64,000 nt of DNA from an uncultured Lentisphaeraceae bacterium (GCA_949282555.1 CASDPK010000001.1:1-64000); one strand, 5' to 3'; numbered from the stretch's first letter, positions 41,053-49,425 are shown. The notes: generated from the letters alone by a model not told the origin. Program-made: numbers and translations.

Positions 41053-42246
41053 ATGAAGTTAATAAATCGGATGAATGGCGTTCTTGAGACCCTTTTGGAT
41101 GACGTTTCCTCTGTCTCTAAAATAGTGTATCCTTTTGCCCAAGGCGGTGGCTATATTTTGACGGTTGTAACTGTACTTGCAGCAATAGCCAATCTTTACT
41201 CCGAATTCAGAGTGATACACTATATTGTCACAGGCGTACTGGTGGCAATTGCTTTTTGTATTTTTTGTACAACGATTTTTGTTAAACGCGCCCGAGAGGC
41301 AGAACTAGAGATTTGGGATGCTCAGTCTTTCGATTATAAGTTCTATGCTTCACAAACATCTGGCTCCTTCAACGCTTTGTTAACAGAGTATGACGTTAAT
41401 GCAATCGAAGAAGGGCGACCAAGATGTATCTGTGCGTACGACAAGAAATATGTCAAAGTTGAGAACTTTTTTAAGGGCGAAAACAAACTTTCAAAAGATT
41501 TTCATTGTCTTCCTGTACGTACTGGTGAAAAAAGAAAAGGTTGTTGTTTGCAAATCTCTTTTGTTCCAATGGACAAAGATGGTAATGTTCCTCTGATTCT
41601 CAGACTACCGACCAACCATGGAAGGGCTGCAATGAGTAAACATAAGAAAAATGACTTTTTCACGTTTCTTTCTTTCAGCCCCGTTCCCATGAAGTTCAAC
41701 AGTCCATTCTCTATTTCCGAATGTTACTACCGTGAAGTTCCTAGGCCTAGGGATGAACAAGAAGATCATTTCCCTAGGTTTGTAGAAGTTGCTATGCTCC
41801 TTCAAAAAATCTCAGACAACCGCTATTACCATTTTTACGTTATCATTGCGAAATATGACAAACTCTCTTTTGTAACAAATGAGATGCCCAATTGGGAACT
41901 GTTATGCGATCTTTTTGCACCAAAAGATGAGTCTCCTGAAGAGCATTTCACAGACACAAAATCGCATAGCGTTCGTTTCTTTGTAAAAGATCACGACCCC
42001 ATCTTGTACGTCGCTCCTGCAAAGAGCCTCTATCATGCGTTTTGTGAGAATCATAATGTCACATCCGATTCTCCTATTCTTAAGAAGATCCCAAAAGAAT
42101 ATGTATATAGAGTTGGTAACCGTCATAGAACTCATAAAATTAAACTTTCAAATCCAAAATATCAGAAAGTAGAAGAAACTATTCTTGAATTGATTAGTAA
42201 TTCACGAAGTTTATCTAGTCAACTTTTTCAGCAAGGGAATTGTTAA
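41053..42246 (+). CDS. AT-rich two-TM protein of unknown function, probably horizontally acquired
   Basis: The 397-residue protein has two N-terminal hydrophobic helices (about 32-50, YILTVVTVLAAIANL, and 55-78, VIHYIVTGVLVAIAFCIFC). A long soluble region of about 310 residues follows, rich in Lys, Phe and Tyr, with no motif I recognise. GGAGG lies 6 bases before ATG. Codon use (AAA, TTT, AGA, ATA) is wholly unlike its GC-rich neighbours. Two TM helices plus a cytoplasmic domain in a foreign island is a layout seen in some phage-defence effectors, but nothing here proves that. It stands alone, without integrase or partner gene. Confidence 0.85.
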   Translation: MKLINRMNGVLETLLDDVSSVSKIVYPFAQGGGYILTVVTVLAAIANLYSEFRVIHYIVTGVLVAIAFCIFCTTIFVKRAREAELEIWDAQSFDYKFYASQTSGSFNALLTEYDVNAIEEGRPRCICAYDKKYVKVENFFKGENKLSKDFHCLPVRTGEKRKGCCLQISFVPMDKDGNVPLILRLPTNHGRAAMSKHKKNDFFTFLSFSPVPMKFNSPFSISECYYREVPRPRDEQEDHFPRFVEVAMLLQKISDNRYYHFYVIIAKYDKLSFVTNEMPNWELLCDLFAPKDESPEEHFTDTKSHSVRFFVKDHDPILYVAPAKSLYHAFCENHNVTSDSPILKKIPKEYVYRVGNRHRTHKIKLSNPKYQKVEETILELISNSRSLSSQLFQQGNC

Positions 42247-42310
42247 CGTTCATCTGAAGATTGTCACAATCGTCTAACGCGACAAGGAGTGTTTTCCATT
42301 TTCCACATCT

Positions 42311-42324
42311 GTTATACTTCGGGC
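42311..42324 (+). promoter_or_regulatory. Leaderless promoter element (-10 six bases before ATG)
   Basis: TATACT at 42313-42318 ends exactly six bases before the ATG at 42325, so transcription should begin at or next to the A of ATG. There is no ribosome site. The -35 is poor. Confidence 0.6.
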
Positions 42325-42993
42325 ATGGAAACGATGACCACCTCTGTCAATAAGGAATATGCCCTGCGGTTTTTGGGCGTGGCACTGCTGTTCGCCGGGT
42401 TTGCCGGTTGGTTCCTCTACGATGGCGCCATCGGCTATCCGGAGCGGAACGCCGCGGTGGCCCCCGTGGCCGAAGCCCTGGCGGCGCGCGACCTCACGCC
42501 GGCGGACTGGGTCAACACCGCCAAAACCGGCACCGCCCCCCTCACCGAAGCCTTCCGCAAGGCCGGGTTGGAGCCCCCGGCCAAAATCGCCGACACCTTC
42601 ACCTCGTGGGTGCGCGCGGAGGATCCGCGGGCGCACCGCACCGAAGAGGCCCGGCAAACGTTGCTCCGGCCCGTCTACGGCGAAGAGGACATCCGGGCCC
42701 AATTCGTGAGCGCGGTGGTGGCCCTCCTCGCGGCCTTGGGGCTGTTGGTGCTTGTGGCGCTGCGCTTCCTCACGCGGCATACGCTCGACGACGCGGCGCT
42801 CACCGTCTCCACCCCCCTCGGCACGCGCCGTTATCCGCTGACTTCCCTGGAGCGGGTGGACGACACGCAGTGGGAGAAGCGCGGCATCCTGAAAGCGACC
42901 TTCGCCGAGGGCACCGTGACGCTCGATGTGTGGCACCACGCCGGAATGCGCCCTCTGGGCAACGCCCTCCGCGAACGGCTCCCCCACGCCTGA
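42325..42993 (+). CDS. Membrane protein of unknown function with two TM segments
   Basis: The 222-residue protein has a first membrane helix near the N-terminus (ALRFLGVALLFAGFAGWFLY), an exposed helical segment of about 100 residues, a second helix (VSAVVALLAALGLLVLVAL, about 132-150), and a C-terminal PH-like stretch (HTLDDAALTVSTPLGTRRYP, then WEKRGILKATF and VTLDVWHH). The last part resembles small bacterial PH-domain proteins, a weak suggestion. I chose ATG 42325 because a -10 hexamer sits just upstream, and the alternative start at 42289 precedes that promoter. trpS follows 85 bases downstream with its own promoter. Confidence 0.78.
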   Translation: METMTTSVNKEYALRFLGVALLFAGFAGWFLYDGAIGYPERNAAVAPVAEALAARDLTPADWVNTAKTGTAPLTEAFRKAGLEPPAKIADTFTSWVRAEDPRAHRTEEARQTLLRPVYGEEDIRAQFVSAVVALLAALGLLVLVALRFLTRHTLDDAALTVSTPLGTRRYPLTSLERVDDTQWEKRGILKATFAEGTVTLDVWHHAGMRPLGNALRERLPHA

Positions 42994-43046
42994 CGCCCCG
43001 GCGGATGGGCACCTCTCGGCGTGACACTGTCGGGACGCCGCCCATG

Positions 43047-43055
43047 TGCTATCAT
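43047..43055 (+). promoter_or_regulatory. Extended -10 promoter of trpS
   Basis: TGC-TATCAT at 43047-43055, with CTGTCG as a possible -35 seventeen bases upstream. The leader is about 18 bases and contains CAAGGAG. Confidence 0.6.
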
Positions 43056-43078
43056 TTCCCCTTCCAAGGAGCAGAACC

Positions 43079-44044
43079 ATGCGTATTCTCACCGGTATTC
43101 AGCCTTCGGGCAAACTCCACTGGGGCAATTATTTCGGGGCCATGAAGCCCATCATCGACCTTCAGGGCAAGGGCGAGACCTTCGTTTTCGTGGCGCAGTA
43201 TCACGCGTTGACGACGGTGCACGACGCCGAGGCCCTGCGGCAGGCCACGCGCGACGTGGCGCTCGATTTCTTGGCCTGCGGGCTCGATCCCGCCAAGGCT
43301 TGCCTCTTCCGGCAGGCCGACATCCCGGAATTGCACGAGCTGGCGTGGCTCCTCTCCGTGGTCACCCCGATGGGCCTGCTGGAGCGTTGCCACTCCTATA
43401 AGGACAAGCTCGCGCGCGGCATCGCCGCCAGTCATGGCCTCTTTGCCTACCCGGTGCTCATGGCCGCGGACATCTTGGCCTATCAGAGCGATTTGGTGCC
43501 GGTGGGGCGCGATCAGAAGCAGCACGTGGAGGTGACGCGCGACATCGCCGCCAAGTTCAACCAAACCTTCGGCACCGACGTTTTCCGTCTGCCCGAGCCG
43601 ATGATTTCCGAATCGGTGGCCGTGATCCCCGGCCTGGACGGGCAGAAGATGTCCAAGAGCTACAACAACACGATCGGCCTCTTCGACGACCCCAAGGAGG
43701 TCAAGGCCAAGATCATGCGCATCGCCACCGATTCCACCCCGCTCGAAGCGCCGAAGAATCCCGACACCTGCCGCGTCTTTGCCCTCTACCGCCTCTTCGC
43801 CGACGAGGAGGAGCTGGAGACGATGCGCCAAAATTACCTCCGCGGCGGCTACGGCTACGGCCACGCCAAGAAGGCCCTCTTCGAGATCTACCAGCGCAAG
43901 CTCGGCCCCTTCCGCGAGCGCCGCGAACATCTCGCCGCCCACCCCGAACAGGTGGAGGAGATTCTCCGCGAGGGCGCACGCAAGGCCCGCGCCGCCGCGC
44001 TTGAGACCCTCGCCGCCGCCCGCCGCGCCGTGGGCTTGGACTGA
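43079..44044 (+). CDS. trpS: Tryptophanyl-tRNA synthetase
   Basis: This class Ic synthetase of 321 residues charges tRNA-Trp. The N-terminus ILTGIQPSGKLHWGNYFGA contains the HIGH-type site (KLHWGN). AYPVLMAADILAYQSDLVPVG and GRDQKQHVEVTRDIA are family landmarks, and LDGQKMSKSYNNTI is the KMSKS loop. Length is normal. AAGGAG lies 8 bases before ATG. scpA follows 49 bases downstream. Confidence 0.98.
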   Translation: MRILTGIQPSGKLHWGNYFGAMKPIIDLQGKGETFVFVAQYHALTTVHDAEALRQATRDVALDFLACGLDPAKACLFRQADIPELHELAWLLSVVTPMGLLERCHSYKDKLARGIAASHGLFAYPVLMAADILAYQSDLVPVGRDQKQHVEVTRDIAAKFNQTFGTDVFRLPEPMISESVAVIPGLDGQKMSKSYNNTIGLFDDPKEVKAKIMRIATDSTPLEAPKNPDTCRVFALYRLFADEEELETMRQNYLRGGYGYGHAKKALFEIYQRKLGPFRERREHLAAHPEQVEEILREGARKARAAALETLAAARRAVGLD

Positions 44045-44054
44045 CCGGACCGAG

Positions 44055-44096
44055 GGAGGAAGGGCGCACCCTCCCCGCAGGGTGCGCCCGGCCATG
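44055..44096 (+). promoter_or_regulatory. Structured ribosome-binding region of scpA
   Basis: GGAGG (44055-44059) lies 34 bases from ATG, too far to work if linear. Between them GGGCGCACCCT and AGGGTGCGCCC (44062-44089) form an 11-bp stem with a 6-base loop. When folded, only six unpaired bases separate GGAGG from ATG, the ideal distance. It may equally attenuate read-through from trpS. Confidence 0.65.
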
Positions 44097-44909
44097 GACG
44101 CCACCCTGCCGCTCTTCGATGATTACAAGGTGACCCTCGAGGCTTTTGAGGGGCCGCTGGATCTCTTGCTCCATCTCATCCGAAAGGAGGAGGTGGACAT
44201 TTACGACATCCCCATCGGCCGCATTGCCGAGCAGTACATGGCCTACCTCGGGCGGATGCGTGCGCTGGACATCAACGTGGCGGGGGAATTCGTGGTGATG
44301 GCCGCCACGCTCATGCTCATCAAGAGCCGCACCCTCCTGCCCAAGGACGAACGCGCCGGGGAGGACGAAGACCCGGAAGAGGCGCTCGACCCGCGCCTCG
44401 ACCTCGTGCGCCAACTGGTGGAATACAAGCGTTGCAAGGATGCCGCGGCCGCCCTCTCCCTGCGTGAGTTCCTCCGCGCCGCCACCTATCCCAAAGGCGG
44501 CGCCCCCGAACCGCCGCCCCCGAATCCCGAGGATCTCTTGGCCGGGAAACTCGGGGACATCGGCACGTTGGAGCTCTTCGAGGCCTTCCGCCGCGTGCTG
44601 GAACGCGCCCGCGAGACCGTCTCCTTCGGGCACCTCAAGATGATGCGCTGGAGCGTTCCGGACAAGATGCAGGGCTTGCTGGCCCGGGTCTCCGCCGCGC
44701 CGCGCGTGGCCTTTTCCTCGCTCTTTCCGCCGGACGCCCCGAAGGGGGAAATCATCGTCACCTTCATCGCGTTGCTGGAACTGCTGCGTCTGCGCCACGT
44801 GACGGTGGCCCAAGCGGAAACCTTCGGCGAGCTGGACGTCTTCCCCGTGCCGCCCGACACGCCCGACGCCCACCTTCCCCTGCCGACCTTCGATGAGCTG
44901 ACCTACTGA
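44094..44909 (+). CDS. scpA: Segregation and condensation protein A
   Basis: The 271-residue kleisin subunit bridges SMC heads in chromosome condensation. The N-terminal signature YKVTLEAFEGPLDLLLHLIR, then EEVDIYDIPIGRIAEQYMAYL, EFVVMAATLMLIKSRTLLP, and a C-terminal winged-helix part (GEIIVTFIALLELLRLRHVT) are all typical. ScpB is not adjacent. Start ATG 44094 immediately precedes the conserved N-terminus; longer frames run into trpS. Its ribosome site lies behind a hairpin (44055-44096). Confidence 0.95.
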   Translation: MDATLPLFDDYKVTLEAFEGPLDLLLHLIRKEEVDIYDIPIGRIAEQYMAYLGRMRALDINVAGEFVVMAATLMLIKSRTLLPKDERAGEDEDPEEALDPRLDLVRQLVEYKRCKDAAAALSLREFLRAATYPKGGAPEPPPPNPEDLLAGKLGDIGTLELFEAFRRVLERARETVSFGHLKMMRWSVPDKMQGLLARVSAAPRVAFSSLFPPDAPKGEIIVTFIALLELLRLRHVTVAQAETFGELDVFPVPPDTPDAHLPLPTFDELTY

Positions 44910-44970
44910 ACGCCCCGCCGGGGAAGGCCATCCCTCCCCGGTCGCTTGTGGCGTTTGCGGGAATCCCGCG

Positions 44971-45660
44971 TCACAGCAACGCGAAGAAACGGTCTTGGTA
45001 GAGCTCGAAGAGCCCCTTTTCCTTGAGCAGGCGGCCCAACGGCTTCACGAGGCTGGCATCCTTCTCCGCCGCGGCGAAGGCGCGCTCAATCTCCGCGCGG
45101 TCATCCCCCGCCACCCGTTCGCGGAAGGCGGCCTTGGCCCGCGCCTCCAGCGCATGGATCGCCCGCGGCACCGAGGCTTGCACCAGCCGCATGAAGAGGT
45201 GCAGAAGGCAGACATCCCACGGCTCATCCACCCCCACCACCAGCGCGGCCATCGGATTGTTCTTCCGCTCCAACGCGGCGGAGGCGCGGTCGCGCACGGC
45301 CTCGATCGGCTCACTCAGCAACGTTTCGCTGTAGGTCTCGCGCCGCAGACGGTAGGAGTAGCGCAGGATGCGGATTTGCGCGGCGTGCGCCCGGAGAAAC
45401 TCCAAATAGCGCTCCGCCTGGGGGCCAAACCCCTCCAGCTCCTGCGTGGAGAGATCGCCCGGCAGGAGCAACCGCGGCGGGAAGGTCTGCAACTTCCCCT
45501 CGCGCACACGCGTCTTCGTCGGGTCGTCCATCGGTTGCGTGAGCAGGGTGTAATCCACGGTCGTTTGGTCAAAGGGGTCCAACAGCCGCTCGGGCGCACG
45601 GACAATCTCCGTGTGCCGCACCGCATACACAAAATCAAACTCGCTGGGGCCTCGCTTCAT
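44971..45660 (-). CDS. Conserved-looking cytoplasmic protein of unknown function
   Basis: I do not recognise this 229-residue protein. It begins MKRGPSEFDFVYAVRHTEIV and is predicted soluble and largely helical, with a middle segment ALVVGVDEPWDVCLLHLFMRL and a charged C-terminus. A longer frame exists, but TACACT ends 7 bases before ATG 45660, which indicates a leaderless start here. It is divergent from the PL8 lyase gene, 56 bases away, and the two leaderless promoters face apart. The stop is 59 bases from the scpA stop, so the genes converge. Confidence 0.75.
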   Translation of the reverse strand: MKRGPSEFDFVYAVRHTEIVRAPERLLDPFDQTTVDYTLLTQPMDDPTKTRVREGKLQTFPPRLLLPGDLSTQELEGFGPQAERYLEFLRAHAAQIRILRYSYRLRRETYSETLLSEPIEAVRDRASAALERKNNPMAALVVGVDEPWDVCLLHLFMRLVQASVPRAIHALEARAKAAFRERVAGDDRAEIERAFAAAEKDASLVKPLGRLLKEKGLFELYQDRFFALL

Positions 45661-45716
45661 CCCCCACAGTGTAGCACATCGCCGACAACGGAAGCGACTT
45701 GTGCTATTTTGGGGGA
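45661..45716. promoter_or_regulatory. Divergent leaderless promoter pair
   Basis: Minus strand: TACACT (45673-45668), 7 bases, then ATG 45660. Plus strand: TGC-TATTTT (45702-45710), 6 bases, then ATG 45717. Both genes lack ribosome sites, and only 56 bases separate the two start codons. Confidence 0.7.
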
Positions 45717-47780
45717 ATGAAATGCTTGTCGCTTCTGTTGTCCGGCTTTGTCTTTGCCGCCGTTCTCCGCGCCGCGGAGATTCCCTATGACACCCTCCGC
45801 GAACGGATTGTGGAAGATTTGGCCTCCGGCGGTGTTTGGCAATTGCCGGACAGCAAGGAGACGAAAGACCCCGTGGCCGCGGCCAATGCCGAATGCGCCC
45901 AACTGCTTGCCTCGCTCGGCCCCGACGGCGCATGGCCCGACGTGGACTATGCCAACCGTCACCGCACCCTTTGGGCCCCGGGCACCCATCTCACGCGCCT
46001 GCTCACCCTCGCCACCGCCTATGGCGTGCCCGCCTCGCCGCGTTTCCGCGACCCCGTGCTGCACGAAGCCCTCCTGCGCGGTCTGCGGAAGTGGCACGCC
46101 GCCCATCCGCGCAGCGACAACTGGTGGTACAACCACATCTACGCCCCGCAGCGCCTCGGCGAAATCCTCCTGCTCCTCCAGAACGGCGGCGGCGCACTGC
46201 CCCCCGACCTCCTCAAACCCATGCTCGAACGGTGGCGCGCCGAGGGGGCCGACCCCACCCGAAAAGGCTTCAACACCACCGGCGCCAACCTCATGAACAT
46301 CTCCGCGCATTGGTGCTACCGCGGCATCCTCACGCGCGACGCCAAGACCTTGCGCATCGGGGCCGAAGGGCTCTTCCGTCCGCTCTGCCTCACCGAGCGC
46401 GAAGGGCTCCAGCACGACTTCTCCTACCATCAGCACGGCCCCCAGCTCTACCTCGGCAACTACGGCTACGATTGGCTCTTCCTCCAAGCCGCCTGGCTCT
46501 GCCGCTTCCGCGGCACCCCCTTGGCCCCGCCGCCCGAAGCCGCCGATCTCGCCGTGCGCTATGCCCTTGAGGCCTATTTCCCCGCCACCCGCGGCGCGTG
46601 GTACCTCTTCAACGCCATTGGCCGCCAGCAAGCCAGCGAACCCACCCGTGGCTCCGCGGCGAAATCGCTCCCCATCCTCCGCTGGCTCGAGCGGCTGGCG
46701 CCCGACCACGCGGAAGCCTTCCGCGCCGCCGCCGCGCGCCTCCAAAAAGATCCCAAGGCCCCGCCGCCGGAACCCTACGCCCGCGTCTTCTGGCGTTCAG
46801 ACTACGCCCTCCATGTCCGCCCCGCCTTCACCTTCGATGTCCGCGCGGCCTCCCGGCGCACCAACCGTTGCGAACGGGGCAACGGCGAGAACAGCCTCGG
46901 CCACTGGCTCTCGGAGGGCTCCACGGGCTTCACCCGCGACGGCGGCGAATATGCCGACATCGCCCCGCTGTGGGATTGGCACCACGTGCCCGGCACCACC
47001 GTCGTGGATCACGCCGACGATGCGGCCATCCCCCGGCGCGGGGAGTGGGGCGTCCGCGGCAAGGAAACCTTCGTCGGCGGCGTTTCGGACGGCGAGAGCC
47101 TCGCCTTCGCCTACCGCCGCGAAGCCAAGGGATTGCCCGCCCGCCTCGCTTGGTTCGCCCTCGGCGATGCGGTGGCCTGCCTCGGCGCGGGATTGGGAAG
47201 CGAAGGCTCCGCGCCCCTCGTCACCACCGTGGATCAATGCTGGGCGCGCGGCCCCGTGGAGCCCGCCGAGGCCCTCACCCAAGGCCGTTTGGAGACGCCC
47301 GCCGCCCTCACCCACGCGGGCTTCCGTTACACCTTCCCCGAAAAGGGCGTCCTTCACATGTCCAAGGAGCACCGCAAAAACAACTGGAAGCGCGTCTCTT
47401 CCACGCAAAACGCGCCCGTCGAGGGCGACGTCCTCACCCTTTGGCTCGACCACGGCGCCGCCCCGAGGAACGCCGCCTACGCCTACATCGTCTCCCCCGC
47501 CGATCGGCCCGCCCCCACCCTTCGCATCCTCTCCAACACGCCCGACCTTCAGGCCGTCGAGGACGCCACGGGCCGTCTGGCCGCCCTCTTCCACACGCCG
47601 GGCGCCTGCCGCAATCTTACCGTGAGCGCCCCCTGCGCCCTCCTGCGGACGCCTCGAGGGCTCTTCGTGGCCGACCCTTCCCAAAGCCTCGCCACCCTCA
47701 CCGTCACCGAAAACGGCGCCGCCCACACCCTCACCCTGCCGACCGGCCCCCTCGCGGGAAGCCCCGTCCGCGTGCGGTAA
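45717..47780 (+). CDS. Secreted polysaccharide lyase, PL8-like
   Basis: The 687-residue protein has a signal peptide (MKCLSLLLSGFVFAAVLRAA) and the all-alpha toroid plus beta-sandwich pattern of PL8 lyases (hyaluronate, chondroitin or xanthan). Catalytic-region marks are SDNWWYNHI (about 133-141), TTGANLMN (187-194), the His/Tyr segment SYHQHGPQLYLGNYGYDW (236-253) and NRCERGNGENSLGHW (about 390), which carries the Arg/Glu of the active site. It should cleave uronic-acid polysaccharides outside the cell by beta-elimination. The promoter makes the mRNA leaderless. The last 12 codons and bases after the stop recur as a 36-base repeat at 49483. Confidence 0.88.
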   Translation: MKCLSLLLSGFVFAAVLRAAEIPYDTLRERIVEDLASGGVWQLPDSKETKDPVAAANAECAQLLASLGPDGAWPDVDYANRHRTLWAPGTHLTRLLTLATAYGVPASPRFRDPVLHEALLRGLRKWHAAHPRSDNWWYNHIYAPQRLGEILLLLQNGGGALPPDLLKPMLERWRAEGADPTRKGFNTTGANLMNISAHWCYRGILTRDAKTLRIGAEGLFRPLCLTEREGLQHDFSYHQHGPQLYLGNYGYDWLFLQAAWLCRFRGTPLAPPPEAADLAVRYALEAYFPATRGAWYLFNAIGRQQASEPTRGSAAKSLPILRWLERLAPDHAEAFRAAAARLQKDPKAPPPEPYARVFWRSDYALHVRPAFTFDVRAASRRTNRCERGNGENSLGHWLSEGSTGFTRDGGEYADIAPLWDWHHVPGTTVVDHADDAAIPRRGEWGVRGKETFVGGVSDGESLAFAYRREAKGLPARLAWFALGDAVACLGAGLGSEGSAPLVTTVDQCWARGPVEPAEALTQGRLETPAALTHAGFRYTFPEKGVLHMSKEHRKNNWKRVSSTQNAPVEGDVLTLWLDHGAAPRNAAYAYIVSPADRPAPTLRILSNTPDLQAVEDATGRLAALFHTPGACRNLTVSAPCALLRTPRGLFVADPSQSLATLTVTENGAAHTLTLPTGPLAGSPVRVR

Positions 47781-47784
47781 ACCA
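47749..47784. repeat. 36-bp repeat at the PL8 3' end, copy 1
   Basis: The 36 bases starting CCCTCGCGGGAAGCCCCG and ending GGTAAACCA are identical to 49483-49518. The TAA inside this copy is the PL8 stop codon. A shorter third copy lies at 49623-49645. Confidence 0.85.
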
Positions 47785-47804
47785 AGGGACTGCCAACACG
47801 CGGC

Positions 47805-48803
47805 CTAGGGGCGCAACGCCATCAGACGATCCCGGAAGATGGCAAGGTAGCGCTCTTGGGCCTCTGCGGAAAGGAACGAGCGCCGCACCAGCGCCTCCAC
47901 CTCCGCCGCCCGTTCGGAAAATCTGTCCATGTAAGCCGAAGCCTCGGCCTCAGGGATTCCAAGACGTTCCGCAAACAACAAAAAGTCCGGTCGCCCATAA
48001 AACCCATTGTCGGCGAAAAAGGCGGTTTCGGCGCCATCCTTGAAGAGGTCAAGCGCCATCCGCGCCTCGTTGGGCAGGTGCAACGTCGTGCACAGCAAAT
48101 CGTAGGCCGGGGACAATCGATAATCTTGGGGAGCGTATTCCAACAACGCAAAGTTCTTGCGATGCGCATCCCCATTGGCAAACGCATAATCAAAGACCAC
48201 GCGGCGGAAATATTCCCGCAGGTCCGGAAGCGGCGCCCGCGACAACCGCTTGAGCCCCTCGCCCATCCATTCGTAGGAGCCCTCGTACTTGCTTTCCCCT
48301 CCGTGGGGGCGGTCGGGGGCATCCATCAACTGGCAAAAGTCCTCAAGCCGGCGCCGCGTTCCCTCCGGCGTCCGATCGAAGCGAAGCACGACATACGCCT
48401 TGCTCCCGTCCGCCAAATCCAGCAACGCGTTGGGGGCGATCCGAATGCCGAAGAGTTGCCCCGCCAGTTGCATGGTCAAGTGCTCATTGGCCGGGACATC
48501 CTCACGAAACGCCAATCCCGCCTGTTCCGGGACGGGCTTCAGCAGATGCGTCGCGACCTCATCCGCGTTCCGCAACGTGAGTTTCCCACGCCGAAGCACC
48601 AACGAACACTTCGTTTGCGCCCCCGAAAGCGACATCCGGGAAAGCACCCCGGGCTCCGCATATCCGGCCAGCACATCCTCCCGCGTGTAAGGCAACGCCG
48701 CCGGGAATTGGGCGCCGCAACTGCGGCCCGTCAGCGCCTTCCGAGCCGCCCCCGAGAAGGCTCCGCAACGGATCTCCGCCAACGTGGAACGGCAAATGGG
48801 CAT
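47805..48803 (-). CDS. hipT: HipT-like Ser/Thr kinase toxin
   Basis: The 332-residue kinase is shorter than HipA because the N-terminal subdomain is a separate gene. The Gly-rich loop contains RMSLSGAQTKCS with serines 58 and 60, the S-x-S autophosphorylation motif of HipT. The catalytic loop is FANGDAHRKN (D212, N217), the metal motif LSPAYD (D235), and THLLKPVP carries the ATP-binding Lys. E. coli HipT phosphorylates TrpRS and stops growth; whether this one shares that target is unknown. It starts one base after hipS. The strand opposes the PL8 gene, which ends 24 bases away. Confidence 0.9.
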   Translation of the reverse strand: MPICRSTLAEIRCGAFSGAARKALTGRSCGAQFPAALPYTREDVLAGYAEPGVLSRMSLSGAQTKCSLVLRRGKLTLRNADEVATHLLKPVPEQAGLAFREDVPANEHLTMQLAGQLFGIRIAPNALLDLADGSKAYVVLRFDRTPEGTRRRLEDFCQLMDAPDRPHGGESKYEGSYEWMGEGLKRLSRAPLPDLREYFRRVVFDYAFANGDAHRKNFALLEYAPQDYRLSPAYDLLCTTLHLPNEARMALDLFKDGAETAFFADNGFYGRPDFLLFAERLGIPEAEASAYMDRFSERAAEVEALVRRSFLSAEAQERYLAIFRDRLMALRP

Positions 48804-48804
48804 C

Positions 48805-49146
48805 TCACGCCTCCCCCGGCATCCGCGCTTCCGGGCGCACCGTCACGGCCCCGACGCTATCGTCCCCGGCGGTCGCCAACAACCGCCCAAACGCATCCCG
48901 TTCGTCCAATTTGAGCACATGACACTGCGCACGCGCCAAATCCCCCTCGGCCAACAACCCGACAAAGAAGGGAAAAAGATACGGCGCCTCATGCACCGCC
49001 TTCTCCATGGGGAGCGACAACGCCACCGGCCCGTGCGCCGGATCGGCCCGGTAATCCGGATCGTAGGTAAAGCGATAACCGACCGGCGTCTCTTCAAGAC
49101 GCCCGGCATAGAGACCATTGCAATAAACGGAGCCGACGCGCATCAT
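48805..49146 (-). CDS. hipS: HipS-like antitoxin (HipA N-terminal subdomain as a separate protein)
   Basis: The 113-residue protein matches the N-subdomain 1 of HipA (GSVYCNGLYAGRLEETPVGYRFTYD, then ALSLPMEKAVHE, LFPFFVGLLAEG and GDDSVGAVTV). In the tripartite HipBST system this small protein, not HipB, neutralises the kinase. GAGGAGG precedes two tandem ATGs (49146, 49143); the first overlaps the hipB stop as ATGATG. It sits between hipB and hipT with almost no spacing, so all three are translated from one message. Confidence 0.9.
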   Translation of the reverse strand: MMRVGSVYCNGLYAGRLEETPVGYRFTYDPDYRADPAHGPVALSLPMEKAVHEAPYLFPFFVGLLAEGDLARAQCHVLKLDERDAFGRLLATAGDDSVGAVTVRPEARMPGEA

Positions 49147-49370
49147 TCGTCCTCCTCATCCATGGGCGGAGGCGTCAACGTCAGCGCCAAGTGGTAGCCC
49201 AGCGTCGTGGCGACCGCTTCGATCGTGCGCAACGTCGGCGAGCCCCTTCCCGCCTCCAAATTGATCAACGTATGCACGGAAATGCCACTCAGCCGCGCCA
49301 GCTCAGGTTGGCTGAGCCCCAACACTTTGCGGCGTTCCCGCAACATTGCATAGAGACGATGAATCTTCAT
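49143..49370 (-). CDS. hipB: HipB-like helix-turn-helix regulator
   Basis: The 75-residue protein is an HTH_3/Xre regulator: LRERRKVLGLSQPELARLSG, then ISVHTLINLEAGRG, is the DNA-binding motif, followed by a dimerising helix (TLRTIEAVATTLGYHLAL). It should repress its own operon together with HipS/HipT. The -10 ends eight bases before ATG, so the message is nearly leaderless. An operator half-dyad overlaps the start codon. It is first of the hipB-hipS-hipT operon. Confidence 0.92.
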   Translation of the reverse strand: MKIHRLYAMLRERRKVLGLSQPELARLSGISVHTLINLEAGRGSPTLRTIEAVATTLGYHLALTLTPPPMDEEDE

Positions 49371-49380
49371 AAAAGTGAAG
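49365..49380. promoter_or_regulatory. Proposed HipB operator O1
   Basis: CTTCA-TAAAAG-TGAAG is an inverted repeat overlapping the hipB start codon and the -10. Confidence 0.65.
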
Positions 49381-49407
49381 AATACACGATTGAACGCAAT
49401 CCTTCAA
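49379..49407 (-). promoter_or_regulatory. Promoter of hipBST
   Basis: Minus strand TTGAAG (49407-49402), 17 bases, TATTCT (49384-49379). The hexamer ends 8 bases before the hipB ATG. It lies between the two CTTCA/TGAA dyads. Confidence 0.72.
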
Positions 49408-49425
49408 GCATAAAATCCATCAAAT

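Noticed and set aside
41053-42246. Integrated element or genomic island ends around the AT-rich gene
   Set aside because: I found no integrase, tRNA overlap or flanking direct repeats at 40800 or 42250, so only composition supports foreign origin.
47805-49370. Frameshifted two-gene HipAB system
   Set aside because: The small N-subdomain gene has its own stop, start and ribosome site, and HipT carries its own start. This fits HipBST rather than a broken hipA.
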